Source: Corynebacterium sp. HMSC08A12
Lineage (GTDB): Bacteria; Actinomycetota; Actinomycetes; Mycobacteriales; Mycobacteriaceae
Assembly (NCBI RefSeq): GCF_001807485.1
Contig: NZ_KV789190.1
Coordinates: 19,577 to 72,068, forward strand
Direction of reading: 5' to 3'
DNA: 52,492 nt
Shown piece by piece: positions 1 through 8,262 of the stretch (its first letter is position 1; each line of letters opens with the position of its first letter). Under the pieces are notes generated by a model. It searched no databases and was not told the DNA's origin. It saw only the letters and a program-made list of their open reading frames with translations. Made by a program: the position numbers and the translations under genes.

Positions 1-126
1 CTTTTCCGACATTTAGGTGCCAGCGGTGGCGTCTGGAGGCCTTGCGGGCCCGATGTTGTGCAACTTTTCCGACATTTAGGTGCCAGCGGTGGCGTTTTGA
101 GGTCTGCGCGGACGCTGTTCTGCAAC
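1..126. repeat. Two-copy tandem repeat, period 63 bp
   Basis: The first 32 bases recur exactly at 64-95, and the sequence after each copy is also similar (both run on to a 'tgcaac'-like end). Each copy contains CGACATTTAG, the end motif of the inverted-repeat element at 9022-9155. The reverse complement reads GCTGGCACCTAAATGTCGG, close to the outer flank and end of that element. The array may extend left of the window. No gene is visible in 1-192. Confidence 0.8.
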
Positions 127-192
127 TCTGCCGAGCAGTGAGCAGCGGAAAGGCCTCCGGCCCCAGCTATCCCGGCGCCCGCGCCCGCGGGA

Positions 193-711
193 CTAACGCC
201 CCAGCTGCTCCCGCACGTACTCCACGATGCCCGGTACGGCGGCCTCAATCTGCTGCCCGACCTCGGTAAAGTCCGAGCGGTGGCCATAGTATGGGTCGGC
301 GACTTCGGCACCGGCGGGGGAGTTGGCGTCAAAGCTACGGAACAACCGAATGCGCTCCGGGGCAACACCCGCGCTGCGCAACCCGCGCACATGCCCGTCG
401 TCCATGGCCAGGAAGAGGTCGGCGCCCAAATGCGCAGGTCCGAGCTGTGCCGCGCGGTGCGCCGTGCCGTCGTAGCCCAATGACGCCAACTCATCCACCG
501 CCCGACCATCAGCGCCGTCGCCGATGTGCCAGCCGCCGAGTCCGCAGGAGTTCAGGGTCACGGGTGCGTCGGCGGAAGCGGGCGCGTCGGCAGCATCGGT
601 GGCGGGGGAGTGGCTGGTGGCGATGCCGGCATCCTCGAGGCCGGCGCGCAGAATCACCTCGCCCATCGGGGAGCGGCAGATGTTGCCCGTGCATACGACA
701 GTGATGTGCAT
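193..711 (-). CDS. ptpA: Low-molecular-weight protein-tyrosine phosphatase
   Basis: Cytosolic phosphatase that dephosphorylates phosphotyrosine, 172 residues. The P-loop VCTGNICRS starts at residue 6, giving the CX5R(S) signature with nucleophilic Cys and binding Arg. The general-acid aspartate is expected in the C-terminal VADPYYG. The ATG is preceded by GAAAGGA at good spacing. An Asp/Ala-rich insert (DAADAPASADAP) sits at about residues 38-50, between the P-loop and the rest of the fold, making the protein slightly longer than usual. The HAD gene lies just upstream on the same strand, as ptkA lies beside ptpA in M. tuberculosis. Arsenate reductases share the loop, but the DPYYG motif favours the phosphatase. 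Confidence 0.92.
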   Translation of the reverse strand: MHITVVCTGNICRSPMGEVILRAGLEDAGIATSHSPATDAADAPASADAPVTLNSCGLGGWHIGDGADGRAVDELASLGYDGTAHRAAQLGPAHLGADLFLAMDDGHVRGLRSAGVAPERIRLFRSFDANSPAGAEVADPYYGHRSDFTEVGQQIEAAVPGIVEYVREQLGR

Positions 712-788
712 TGAGTTCCTTTCAGTTATTCAAGGACTTGCGGTTCGGGACTGCATTGCGCTGGTGCAGCGCTGGCAGCGCAGCCCGG

Positions 789-1505
789 CTAGCCCTCGTT
801 TGCCCAGCGCTGCACCAGTGCGTCCAGCTCCTCGAGCGTGTCCACGCTGTAGGCGGCCTTGGCGTGCTCTTCCTCGGAACCGTAGCCCCAGCCAACCAGC
901 ACCGTGGGGATGCCGGACTGTGCGGCGCCCTCCACGTCGTGGATGCGGTCGCCGATCAGCAACATCTTCGTCGGGTCGAGGGCCTGCAGGCCTTCCTCGG
1001 CGCTCATGTGAGCCAGGAATTCCCGCACCTCGGGAGCCTCTTTCAGCTGCTCCAGCGCGTACTCAATCACGGCAGCCTTGGACCGGCGGGTGCCATCCTC
1101 CTGGGCCGCGCCGAGTACCGCGAAGTACTTCAGCATGTCGTGTTCGCGCAGGATCCGCTCCGCCGACACCTCGGACTTCGACGTCGCCGTGGATAGAATA
1201 ATGCCCTCGCTCGACCACTTCTCCAGCAGGTCGCGCATGCCAGGGAACGGGGTGGCTTCCTTCCAGCGCCCGTTTTCCTGGTCCGAGAGGTACGTGTCAA
1301 AAACCTTCTGCAGCAGCTCGCCTTCCAGGCCAATGTCCCGCAGGGTCTCCACCATCGGCGGGCCGGGGATCTCGCGCACGCGCTCCTCGGGAGGCACCGG
1401 CACCCCGTGTGCCTCCAGGGCGTTTACAAAGCTGGCGCGGATGCCGGGGTAGCTATCCATCAGCGTTCCGTCTACGTCTACAAGCAGAATTGGTAAATCT
1501 CGCAC
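789..1505 (-). CDS. HAD-family hydrolase, phosphoglycolate-phosphatase-like / PtkA-like
   Basis: Haloacid-dehalogenase-type phosphohydrolase of 238 residues. Motif I is DVDGT at residues 10-14 with the Asp nucleophile, motif II is the ATSKS segment, and motif IV is IGDRIHDVEGAAQSG, which binds Mg2+. The cap lies between motifs I and II, as in Gph-type enzymes. The mycobacterial gene at this place beside ptpA encodes PtkA, a HAD protein reported to act as a tyrosine kinase, so a signalling role is possible but not shown. The only start in frame is GTG at 1505, because a TGA lies five codons upstream. It directly follows GGAGGA with no spacer, which is unusual and may mean inefficient initiation. 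Confidence 0.85.
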   Translation of the reverse strand: MRDLPILLVDVDGTLMDSYPGIRASFVNALEAHGVPVPPEERVREIPGPPMVETLRDIGLEGELLQKVFDTYLSDQENGRWKEATPFPGMRDLLEKWSSEGIILSTATSKSEVSAERILREHDMLKYFAVLGAAQEDGTRRSKAAVIEYALEQLKEAPEVREFLAHMSAEEGLQALDPTKMLLIGDRIHDVEGAAQSGIPTVLVGWGYGSEEEHAKAAYSVDTLEELDALVQRWANEG

Positions 1506-1624
1506 TCCTCCAGTGTGTCAGATCTGGCTAGGCTGGGTGGAGCATGCAGCCAGCCGAGCGAGCAGCTGGGCTGGCAGCCGAGCCAGCCGCAAAGCAAGCA
1601 GCAAGCAGTACCCCAGGAGAATCC

Positions 1625-2779
1625 GTGCCAGAGCCATCTACCAACCCCGCCGCGAACCAAACCACCGTCGCCGACGTCGTCGCCGCCCTGGAGGCCGCCT
1701 ACCCGCCCCACCTCGCGGAATCCTGGGACGCGGTCGGCCTGATCTGTGGCGACCCCGCCGAGCCCGCGGACAAGGTCGCCTTCGCCCTGGACTGCACCGA
1801 CACCGTCGTGGATGCCGCCATCGCCCAGGGTGCGCAGATGCTCGTGGTCCACCACCCGCTGCTGCTCCGCGGCGTCACCGCCGTGCCCGCCAACTCCCCG
1901 AAGGGCCGCATCGTCCACAAGCTGATCCGCAACGGCATCGCCCTATTCGCCGCGCACACCAACGCCGATTCCGCCCGCCCCGGCGTGAACGATCGCCTGG
2001 CCGAACTCCTCGGCGTCACCCCGGGTGCACCTCTGCGTCCGATTCCTTCCGGCACCGACAAGTGGGGCTTCACCGTCCCTCTTAGTGACGCCCCCACGGT
2101 GAAATCCGCCATCTTCTCCGCAGGCGGTGGCGCGCAGGGCGACTATGAGCAGGCCTGCTTCGAGTTCTCCGTGACCGGCCAGTTCCTGCCGACGGAAGGC
2201 GCGAATCCGCACCTTGGCGCTGTCGGGGAGGTCGAGACGGTCGAGGAGGTTCGCATCGAGTTCGTAGCCCCCGCCGCGAAGCGGGAAGCCATCCGTTCAG
2301 CCCTCATCAAGGCCCATCCTTATGAGGAGCCGGCCTACGACTGCGTGGAAACCTCCCTGCCCACGCCCGCCGACCAGCAGCTGGGTATCGGGCGCGTCGG
2401 CGAGCTGGATACTCCAATGACCCTGCGGGAGTTCACCGCCCGCGTAGCCGAGCGCCTGCCCACCACCGAATGGGGCGTGCGTGCAGCCGGGGACCCCGAT
2501 GCCATGATCCGCACCGTCGCCGTCGCCAGCGGCGCCGGCGACAGCTTCCTCGGTCAGGTCGCAAAGATGGACGTGGACTGCTTCGTCACCTCCGACCTGC
2601 GCCACCACCCGGTGGATGAGCACCTGCGCATGGGCGGATGCGCGGTCATCGATACCGCCCACTGGGCTAGTGAGTTTCCGTGGTGTTTCCAGGCGGAAGG
2701 CGTCATTAAGAAGGCAACGAAGGCACAGACCACAGTGATCGACGTGCGCACCGACCCGTGGACCGTGCACGAAAAATAG
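1625..2779 (+). CDS. NIF3-like dinuclear metal centre protein
   Basis: NIF3/YbgI family protein, function uncertain; some members act as GTP cyclohydrolase I type 2 enzymes. The family metal-site segments are visible: VVHHPLLLRG near residue 80, AAHTNAD near 113, and a C-terminal DLRHHPVDE with a distal His/Glu pair. A PII-like insert lies between the halves (about residues 160-270), as in the longer YqfO-type proteins. I chose GTG at 1625, which has AGGAG five bases before it. An upstream in-frame ATG at 1544 would add a 27-residue Ala-rich tail from CAGCC-rich DNA. It starts a co-directional run with the next two genes, the same order as Rv2230c-Rv2228c. Confidence 0.88.
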   Translation: MPEPSTNPAANQTTVADVVAALEAAYPPHLAESWDAVGLICGDPAEPADKVAFALDCTDTVVDAAIAQGAQMLVVHHPLLLRGVTAVPANSPKGRIVHKLIRNGIALFAAHTNADSARPGVNDRLAELLGVTPGAPLRPIPSGTDKWGFTVPLSDAPTVKSAIFSAGGGAQGDYEQACFEFSVTGQFLPTEGANPHLGAVGEVETVEEVRIEFVAPAAKREAIRSALIKAHPYEEPAYDCVETSLPTPADQQLGIGRVGELDTPMTLREFTARVAERLPTTEWGVRAAGDPDAMIRTVAVASGAGDSFLGQVAKMDVDCFVTSDLRHHPVDEHLRMGGCAVIDTAHWASEFPWCFQAEGVIKKATKAQTTVIDVRTDPWTVHEK

Positions 2780-2792
2780 GAGGACAACTGCG

Positions 2793-3539
2793 ATGCGCTG
2801 GACGACCGACGACCGAAAGAACCTGGCAGACCTAGCACGCGACCAGGAGGAGCTGGGTATCGCGCAGGCGCGGCTGGACTCCCTGCCGGAGCAGGCGAAG
2901 CTGGAGGAGCTGCAGGCTCAAAAGCGCGAGGAGCGCCGCCAGCAGGTGCTGAACAACGCGCAGGTCAGGAGCGACCAGGCCTCCCTGATGCGCCTGCGCC
3001 AGGACGTGGCGAAGCTCAAGGAGCGCGAGCGGGCGAATATCGCGGGGCTGAACTCGCAGACCGACCCCGAGCGGCGGCGCGACCTGAAGCACGACCTGCG
3101 CAGCACCCGCGACCGGCTGAAGGACCTGGAGGGGCGGCTGGAACGCTCCGTGAAGGTGCAGTCGATGTTCAGCGGGGCCAACTCCGCCGCCGACGAAGCC
3201 GACGACCAGACGCATGCGCAGATCGACGAGGACATCGCCGCAGCACAGACCAACCTGGACCGCGCGACCAACGCCCTGGAGGCCGACATTTCCGCCATCA
3301 AGGCCCGGCTGACCCAGCGCCGGACGGCACTGGAAGACACGAACGCGGAGCTGCTGAACGCCTACGACCAGCAGCTCGCCGAGCACGGGGTGGGTGCCGC
3401 GCCGTTGAAGGGGCGGACGTGCCAGGCGTGCTTCATGGAGCTGGACCCGCTGTCGCTGAGGGAGATCGACGAGCTGGCCGCAGACGGCAGCGGGGAAGTG
3501 CCGCGGTGCCCTGAATGTAATGTCCTGCTGCTGCGATAG
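2793..3539 (+). CDS. Zinc-ribbon coiled-coil protein (CT398/DUF164 type)
   Basis: 248 residues. Nearly the whole N-terminal 200 residues form a long charged coiled-coil hairpin (EELGIAQARLDSLPEQAKLEEL onward). The C-terminus is a C4 zinc ribbon: CQAC at about 210 and CPEC near the end. This matches the actinobacterial Rv2229c family, whose role is unknown; nucleic-acid or protein scaffolding is usually proposed. It starts 13 nt after the NIF3-like gene, with AGGAGG upstream of the ATG, and is followed 44 nt later by the RNase H gene, so the three are likely one transcript. Confidence 0.88.
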   Translation: MRWTTDDRKNLADLARDQEELGIAQARLDSLPEQAKLEELQAQKREERRQQVLNNAQVRSDQASLMRLRQDVAKLKERERANIAGLNSQTDPERRRDLKHDLRSTRDRLKDLEGRLERSVKVQSMFSGANSAADEADDQTHAQIDEDIAAAQTNLDRATNALEADISAIKARLTQRRTALEDTNAELLNAYDQQLAEHGVGAAPLKGRTCQACFMELDPLSLREIDELAADGSGEVPRCPECNVLLLR

Positions 3540-3583
3540 AGTGGCCTGAAGACGACAGAACGAGGGCCAAGACAGGGTGATGA

Positions 3584-4981
3584 ATGATGCGCTTAGACGT
3601 GGAATGCGACGGAGGATCCCGCGGTAACCCGGGCATCGCCGGCTGCGGCAGTTCGGTCCTGGAGGGTGACCAGGAAGTAGCCGCACGCTGGGAGTTCATT
3701 GCCAAGGCTACGAATAATGTGGCGGAGTACCAGGGGCTCATCAACGCCCTGGAGCTGGCCATTGAGGTGGCGAAAATGCGTGGGGTCGCCGCCGCGGATC
3801 TGGAGATCCAGGTGCGCATGGATTCCAAACTCGTCGTCGAGCAGATGAGCGGCCGCTGGAAGATCAAGCACCCTGACATGAAGCCCCTGGCCGCGCGGGT
3901 GAAGGAACTCGAGGCGACCCTCGCCGCCGTTACCTACAACTGGGTGCCGCGCGCGCAGAATAAGCGCGCCGACGAACTGGCCAATCGCGCTATGGATGAT
4001 GGGGTTGGGGGTCGCTGGTTTGATGACGCCCTCTCGTTCCAAACCGCCGCCGACTCAGTCGAGGCCGGCGGGGGTGCCGCGCCGGGGTTCGCGGGTGCTG
4101 CGGGGGCTTCAGGCGCTGCGGGCAATGAGAGCAAGGGCGCGGCGGCCACCGGCGCGGCGGCCGTGACCGATGCCGCGAGCGCGCCGGAGTGGCACCCCGG
4201 CGGGAACCCGACCCGACTGTGGGTGCTGCGGCACGGGCAGACGGTGATGAGCGTGCAGAAGCAGTTCTCCGGGCTCTCCGACCCGGAGCTGACCTCCCAC
4301 GGGCGTGAGCAGGCCCGCCGGGCGGCGGCCTACGTGGCCGGGCAGCTGGCAGGCGGCGCGGGTGACAACGCTGGTGCAGGAAGCAGCGCTGGCCCGGTGG
4401 CGATCTACAGCTCCCCACTGAAGCGCACCCGCCAGACCGCGGAGGCCGTGGCCGAGGCACTCGCGGAGGCCGCAGCGGTCGGCGGTTCCAGCAGCGCCGG
4501 TGGCCCTGGCGCCGCCAAGCCGCGCGTCCACGTGACCGAGGCCCTGATCGAGATGAACTTCGGAGATTGGGAAGGTCGCACCTTCGCCGAGGTCATGGAC
4601 GAATTCCCCCTCGAGCATGACGCCTGCTTCTGGGACAGCGCCGCCGCCCCCAGCGGAGGCGAAAGCCCCGATGACGTGCTCGCGCGCGTGCGCCCCTTCC
4701 TCCGCGACGTGGCTCGCAACCACCCAGGCGAGGACGTCGTGCTGGTCAGCCACGTCACTCCCATCAAATCCATTCTGCGCCACGCCCTCTGCGCAAGCGG
4801 CGCACTGTACCGCACGCTGCACCTGGACCTGGCAGGCTTGAGCGTCATCGAAATCTTCCCGGATGGCTCGAATGGTTCCGGGGGAGAAGTGGGCGTCAAT
4901 AACAAGGGCAGCAACAAGGACAGCGCCGTGGTGCGAAGGGTCAACGATACGCACTTCCTCGATGGAGAAACCGTGCGCTAA
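3584..4981 (+). CDS. Bifunctional RNase H / histidine-phosphatase-fold protein
   Basis: Two-domain protein of 465 residues matching the Rv2228c family. Residues 1-145 are an RNase HI domain that cuts the RNA strand of RNA:DNA hybrids: DGGSRGNPG at about residue 9, NNVAEYQGL with the catalytic Glu, and RMDSKLVVEQMSG with the next Asp. Residues about 210-450 are a histidine phosphatase domain, with RHGQT at about 215 and a C-terminal SHVTPIKS holding the second His. In mycobacteria this half has acid phosphatase and alpha-ribazole phosphatase activity. The linker (150-200) and two loops inside the phosphatase domain are Ala/Gly-rich expansions. A second ATG three bases in could also serve as start. 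Confidence 0.93.
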   Translation: MMRLDVECDGGSRGNPGIAGCGSSVLEGDQEVAARWEFIAKATNNVAEYQGLINALELAIEVAKMRGVAAADLEIQVRMDSKLVVEQMSGRWKIKHPDMKPLAARVKELEATLAAVTYNWVPRAQNKRADELANRAMDDGVGGRWFDDALSFQTAADSVEAGGGAAPGFAGAAGASGAAGNESKGAAATGAAAVTDAASAPEWHPGGNPTRLWVLRHGQTVMSVQKQFSGLSDPELTSHGREQARRAAAYVAGQLAGGAGDNAGAGSSAGPVAIYSSPLKRTRQTAEAVAEALAEAAAVGGSSSAGGPGAAKPRVHVTEALIEMNFGDWEGRTFAEVMDEFPLEHDACFWDSAAAPSGGESPDDVLARVRPFLRDVARNHPGEDVVLVSHVTPIKSILRHALCASGALYRTLHLDLAGLSVIEIFPDGSNGSGGEVGVNNKGSNKDSAVVRRVNDTHFLDGETVR

Positions 4982-4994
4982 AGTTAAGCCTTGT

Positions 4995-5455
4995 CGAGAC
5001 GGCCGGGCGATCGCGGCGCGCGGAACCACCCCGCACACGGGGCAGGCCGGGCGCGGAGGAAAGTCCGGACTCCACAGGGCAACGGTGGTTGCTAACAGCA
5101 ACCCGGGGCGACCCGCGGGAACAGTGCCACAGAAAACAAACCGCCCGCCACGCGCGGGTAAGGGTGAAAAGGTGCGGTAAGAGCGCACCAGCACCCCAGG
5201 CGACTGGGGTGGCTAGGTAAACCCCACCGGGAGCAAGGTCAAGGTGCCCGCACGCGCGCCATCCCAGATGGTGCACAAGCGTGCGGCGTAGCTCTAGGGC
5301 TGCCCGCCCAACAATGAGCAGGTAGGCCGCTTGAAGCCACCAGCAATGGTGGGCTCAGATGGATGATCGCCTCGTCCCACGCCTTCTTCGCGTGCCCTCG
5401 CGGTGCTGCGGAGTGGGCGGAGGATAGGACAGAATCCGGCTCATAGGTCGTCTCG
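4995..5455 (+). ncRNA. rnpB: RNase P RNA, bacterial class A
   Basis: Catalytic RNA that matures tRNA 5' ends. The 5' part contains the conserved P3/P4 region, including GAGGAAAGTCCGGACTCCAC followed by ACAGGGCA. The middle carries GGTAAGGGTGAAAAGGTGCG and AGAGCGCACC. The 3' part has the ACAGAATCCGGCT P4 strand followed by a tail, GTCTCG, that pairs with CGAGAC at the 5' end (4995-5000). Ends were set by that P1 pairing and may be off by a few bases. It lies between the RNase H gene and the RNB exonuclease gene. Confidence 0.95.
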
Positions 5456-5564
5456 GCGCAAAAATTTCTTCTGGGGGGTCCGGCTTGGGTGCCGGTTTCC
5501 GGCGTGGCCGGGCGTACGGCTGGGTGCGTGGCCGGGGCGGGGCGGTTGTGCCACTCTTGAAGGC

Positions 5565-7157
5565 ATGAAACTTTTCGCCGCCGAGCTGAACTTCCGCGCC
5601 ATCGCCGAGGAGTTCCAACTGCCGGAACGCTTCCCGGAGGACGTCCACGCCGACGCACTGCAGGCCACCGACCGGCACGCCGACCAGCGCCGCGACCTGC
5701 GGGATATTCCGTTCGTGACGATCGACCCGGCGGGTTCGATGGACCTGGATCAGGCGGTGAACATCCAGGACGCGCCGGGCACGGCTGGTGCTGGCGCGGG
5801 TGCGGACGATGCTGGCGATGCGACTGACGGAGCTGGCGAAGGCGCCGCCCGGTGGCGCGTGCTGTACGCCATCGCGGACGTTGGCGCTTTCGTGGATCCG
5901 GCCGGGCCGCTGATGGCGGAATCCCTGCAACGCGGCCAGACGATGTACCTGCCGGACGAGCCGACCCGCCTGCACCCGGCGGAGCTTTCGGAGGGCAGTG
6001 CCTCGCTGCTGCCCGACCAGACCCGCCCCGCCGTGGTGTGGGATATTCTGCTGCGCGACGACGGCGAGGTCGCGGATTTCACCGTGTACCGCGCGCTGAT
6101 CCGCTCCGTGAAGCGCTTCGACTACACCGAAGTGGAGGCGGACATGCACGGCGGCACGTTGCACCCCGCCATCGCCCAGCTGCCGGAGGTTGGCCGGGCG
6201 CGCCAGCGCTCTGATCTGCGGCGTAAGGCTATCAACCTGCGTTTGCCCTCGATCTCCGTGGAGCGCACCCAGTCCGAGGACGGCACCGAGCGCTACCTGC
6301 TGGGCATCGACGAGCGCCAGGAGATGAACGACTTCAACTCCGAGCTGTCCCTGCTGGCCGGCATGTGCGCCGGCGAGATGATGGTGCGCGCGGGCGTGGG
6401 TATCCTGCGCACCCTGCCGCCCGCCGGGGACAAGGAGATCGCCGCCTTCGACCACTCCGCGCACGCCTTGGGGTTCGATCGCTCCGGCCGCCCGATCGGG
6501 GAATTGCTCGCTGATATTGACGCCTCCACGCCGCGTGGCATGGCACTCATGCGTGACGCGCAGAGTCTTCTGCGCGGGGCGGGGTATCAGCAGTTCGGCC
6601 TGGCTGGCGGGGGTGCCGAGGCTGCCGAGCCTGAACCCGCTGGCGCAGGCGGCGCGGACAGCGAGAAGCCAGCTGGCGCGGACGGCGCGTGCGAGGGTGC
6701 CGGCGGTGCAGACGGTGCGGAGACTGAGCCCAGCATCCACGCTGGCATCGGCGGCCACTACGCTCACGTCACCGCGCCCCTGCGCCGACTGGTGGACCGC
6801 TTCGCCACGGAGATCTGCCTGGCGATCGCCAGCTCCCAGCCCATCCCGGAGTGGGTGACCGCCAACGTCGACCAGGTTCTCGGCACCATGAAATCCAGCG
6901 GCCAGACGGCCAGCGCCGTCGACCGCGCCTGCCTGAAACTCACCGAGGCGGTCGTCCTGCAACCGTGGGTAGGTCAGAACTTCAACGCGACGGTGCTTAA
7001 CAGCGACGGCGGAGACAAGGCGAAAATCCTGGTCGAGGAGCCGCCCATCTTGACGACTTGTGTGGGCGGCCCAGACGAGGCGTCAACAATTAAAGTAACC
7101 CTGATCGAAGCCGAACCCGCAGCGCGGAAGGTACGTTTCGCCTGGCCGGCCGATTAG
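5565..7157 (+). CDS. RNB-domain (RNase II/R-type) 3'-5' exoribonuclease
   Basis: Hydrolytic exoribonuclease of 530 residues. The catalytic Asp cluster lies in TIDPAGSMDLDQAV at about residues 53-66. The RNB C-terminal signature YAHVTAPLRRLVDRF is at about 400. It has no obvious cold-shock or S1 domains, so it is the short actinobacterial form. A Gly/Ala/Glu-rich insert of about 40 residues (from AEAAEPEPAGAGGAD to ETEPS) sits just before the signature, and a smaller one follows the catalytic motif. The ATG at 5565 has GAAGG before it; the open frame runs upstream into rnpB but that part is not coding. Being next to rnpB puts two RNA-processing functions together. Confidence 0.9.
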   Translation: MKLFAAELNFRAIAEEFQLPERFPEDVHADALQATDRHADQRRDLRDIPFVTIDPAGSMDLDQAVNIQDAPGTAGAGAGADDAGDATDGAGEGAARWRVLYAIADVGAFVDPAGPLMAESLQRGQTMYLPDEPTRLHPAELSEGSASLLPDQTRPAVVWDILLRDDGEVADFTVYRALIRSVKRFDYTEVEADMHGGTLHPAIAQLPEVGRARQRSDLRRKAINLRLPSISVERTQSEDGTERYLLGIDERQEMNDFNSELSLLAGMCAGEMMVRAGVGILRTLPPAGDKEIAAFDHSAHALGFDRSGRPIGELLADIDASTPRGMALMRDAQSLLRGAGYQQFGLAGGGAEAAEPEPAGAGGADSEKPAGADGACEGAGGADGAETEPSIHAGIGGHYAHVTAPLRRLVDRFATEICLAIASSQPIPEWVTANVDQVLGTMKSSGQTASAVDRACLKLTEAVVLQPWVGQNFNATVLNSDGGDKAKILVEEPPILTTCVGGPDEASTIKVTLIEAEPAARKVRFAWPAD

Positions 7158-7195
7158 GCAGGGGGCTGTCCGGTGCGTGTGGTACACATGAGCCT

Positions 7196-7384
7196 ATGAG
7201 CGAAAATGATGCGCAGAAGTGGTACTACGACACGAAGACCGGCCAGGTGAGCCAGGGCAAGGACAGCGCGTGGGATAGCCGCATGGGGCCATACGACTCG
7301 CGCGAGGAGGCCGAGGCCGCCATCGAGACCGCGCAGCAGCGCACCAAGGAGGCCGAGGAGTACGACGCGGAAGATGACGACTAA
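7196..7384 (+). CDS. Small SPOR-like conserved protein
   Basis: 62 residues, soluble and very acidic at the C-terminus (EEYDAEDDD). The core KWYYDTKTGQVSQGK...GPYDSREEAEAAIETA resembles the small actinobacterial proteins annotated as SPOR-domain-containing: aromatic strand, then GPY.S.EEAE helix. Function unknown. It starts 38 nt after the RNB gene and overlaps the DUF202 gene by 11 nt, suggesting co-translation. No strong ribosome binding site is visible. Confidence 0.75.
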   Translation: MSENDAQKWYYDTKTGQVSQGKDSAWDSRMGPYDSREEAEAAIETAQQRTKEAEEYDAEDDD

Positions 7385-7772
7385 GGACTCGGAGCGCTCG
7401 TGGCTGGCGCGCACCCTGCTGCCGGAGGGGAAAGAGCCGGACCCGCGCTTCACCCTGGCGAACGAGCGTACTTTCCTGGCGTGGATCCGCACTAGCCTGG
7501 CGTTTCTGGCTGGCGGGGTGGCGCTGGAGGCGTTCCGTTCGCCGAACGTTCCCGAGCATCTGTGGAGCGCCGCGGCCGTGCTGGTGCTGATCGTCGGCAT
7601 GCTGATCGGCCTGGGGGCGGCGGTGCGGTGGCTGCGCGTGGAGCGTGCCATGCGGACCGGGAAGGCTCTGCCGGTGCCCGCGATCGTGCCCTTCCTGGCG
7701 GGCGTGGCCGTGGTGGCTTGCGCGGTCGTGCTGGGGTTTGTGATCTTCGGCGACTTTGGGATGGAGCTGTAA
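7374..7772 (+). CDS. YidH/DUF202 family membrane protein
   Basis: 132 residues with the DUF202 signature: a charged N-terminus, DPRFTLANERTFLAWIRTSLAFLAGGVAL, then two further hydrophobic helices (about residues 65-85 and 100-125). Three transmembrane segments are predicted; the function is unknown. The start overlaps the SPOR-like gene and its stop abuts the next DUF202 gene (TAA then GTG), so the three genes form a tight operon. Confidence 0.85.
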   Translation: MTTKDSERSWLARTLLPEGKEPDPRFTLANERTFLAWIRTSLAFLAGGVALEAFRSPNVPEHLWSAAAVLVLIVGMLIGLGAAVRWLRVERAMRTGKALPVPAIVPFLAGVAVVACAVVLGFVIFGDFGMEL

Positions 7773-8162
7773 GTGACGCGCCGGGAGGTGCGTGGGGCTG
7801 CGCGGGAGGTGCCACGCCAGAGTGCGCGTGGGGTGCCCGAGCGCCCGCACTCTGACCTGGGACTTCAACCGGAGCGCACCAGCCTGTCGTGGCAGCGCAC
7901 CTTGCTGGCGTTGTTGGTCGTCAGCGCGATGCTGTTCCGGTGGATCGGCCGCTACGGCGTGATCGTCCTGCCCGCCGCGGGAGTTTTAGTGCTGCTCGCG
8001 GCGCTCATTCTGCTGACCCAAAGGCGCCGCTACCTGCGCTTTAGCGCCGGTCTGCGCGCCGAACGCCTCACCGCGAACGTCGGCTCGGTCGTCGCGGTGA
8101 CTGCGGCAGTCTTGATCTGCGGATTGGTCGCCGCCATCTTCGTTATTCTGGACGCCATCTAA
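7773..8162 (+). CDS. Second DUF202-domain membrane protein
   Basis: 129 residues. After an Arg-rich N-terminal stretch comes LQPERTSLSWQRTLLALLVV, the DUF202 R-T-x-L-x-W-x-R-T pattern, followed by two more hydrophobic helices. The GTG start follows the previous stop codon directly. YidH-like and DUF202 genes commonly occur as such tandem pairs, and the two products may form a hetero-oligomer; that is inference. Confidence 0.82.
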   Translation: MTRREVRGAAREVPRQSARGVPERPHSDLGLQPERTSLSWQRTLLALLVVSAMLFRWIGRYGVIVLPAAGVLVLLAALILLTQRRRYLRFSAGLRAERLTANVGSVVAVTAAVLICGLVAAIFVILDAI

Positions 8163-8262
8163 CCCCAACCGCCCAGCACTGTTGTACTGTCCTAAGTGTT
8201 GATCAAACGCGCAGTTCAAGGCAGGTCACTATGTGCAGGCGTAACAAAGGGGCAAAAAGCGT

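Noticed and set aside
789..1505. Firm naming of the HAD gene as ptkA
   Set aside because: Context beside ptpA supports it, but the sequence is equally like generic phosphoglycolate phosphatases.
1544..1624. Upstream ATG for the NIF3-like gene
   Set aside because: The extra 27 residues come from CAGCC-rich repeat DNA, and a GTG with an ideal AGGAG lies downstream.
5403..5564. Longer start for the RNB gene
   Set aside because: The extension lies over the conserved 3' part of rnpB.
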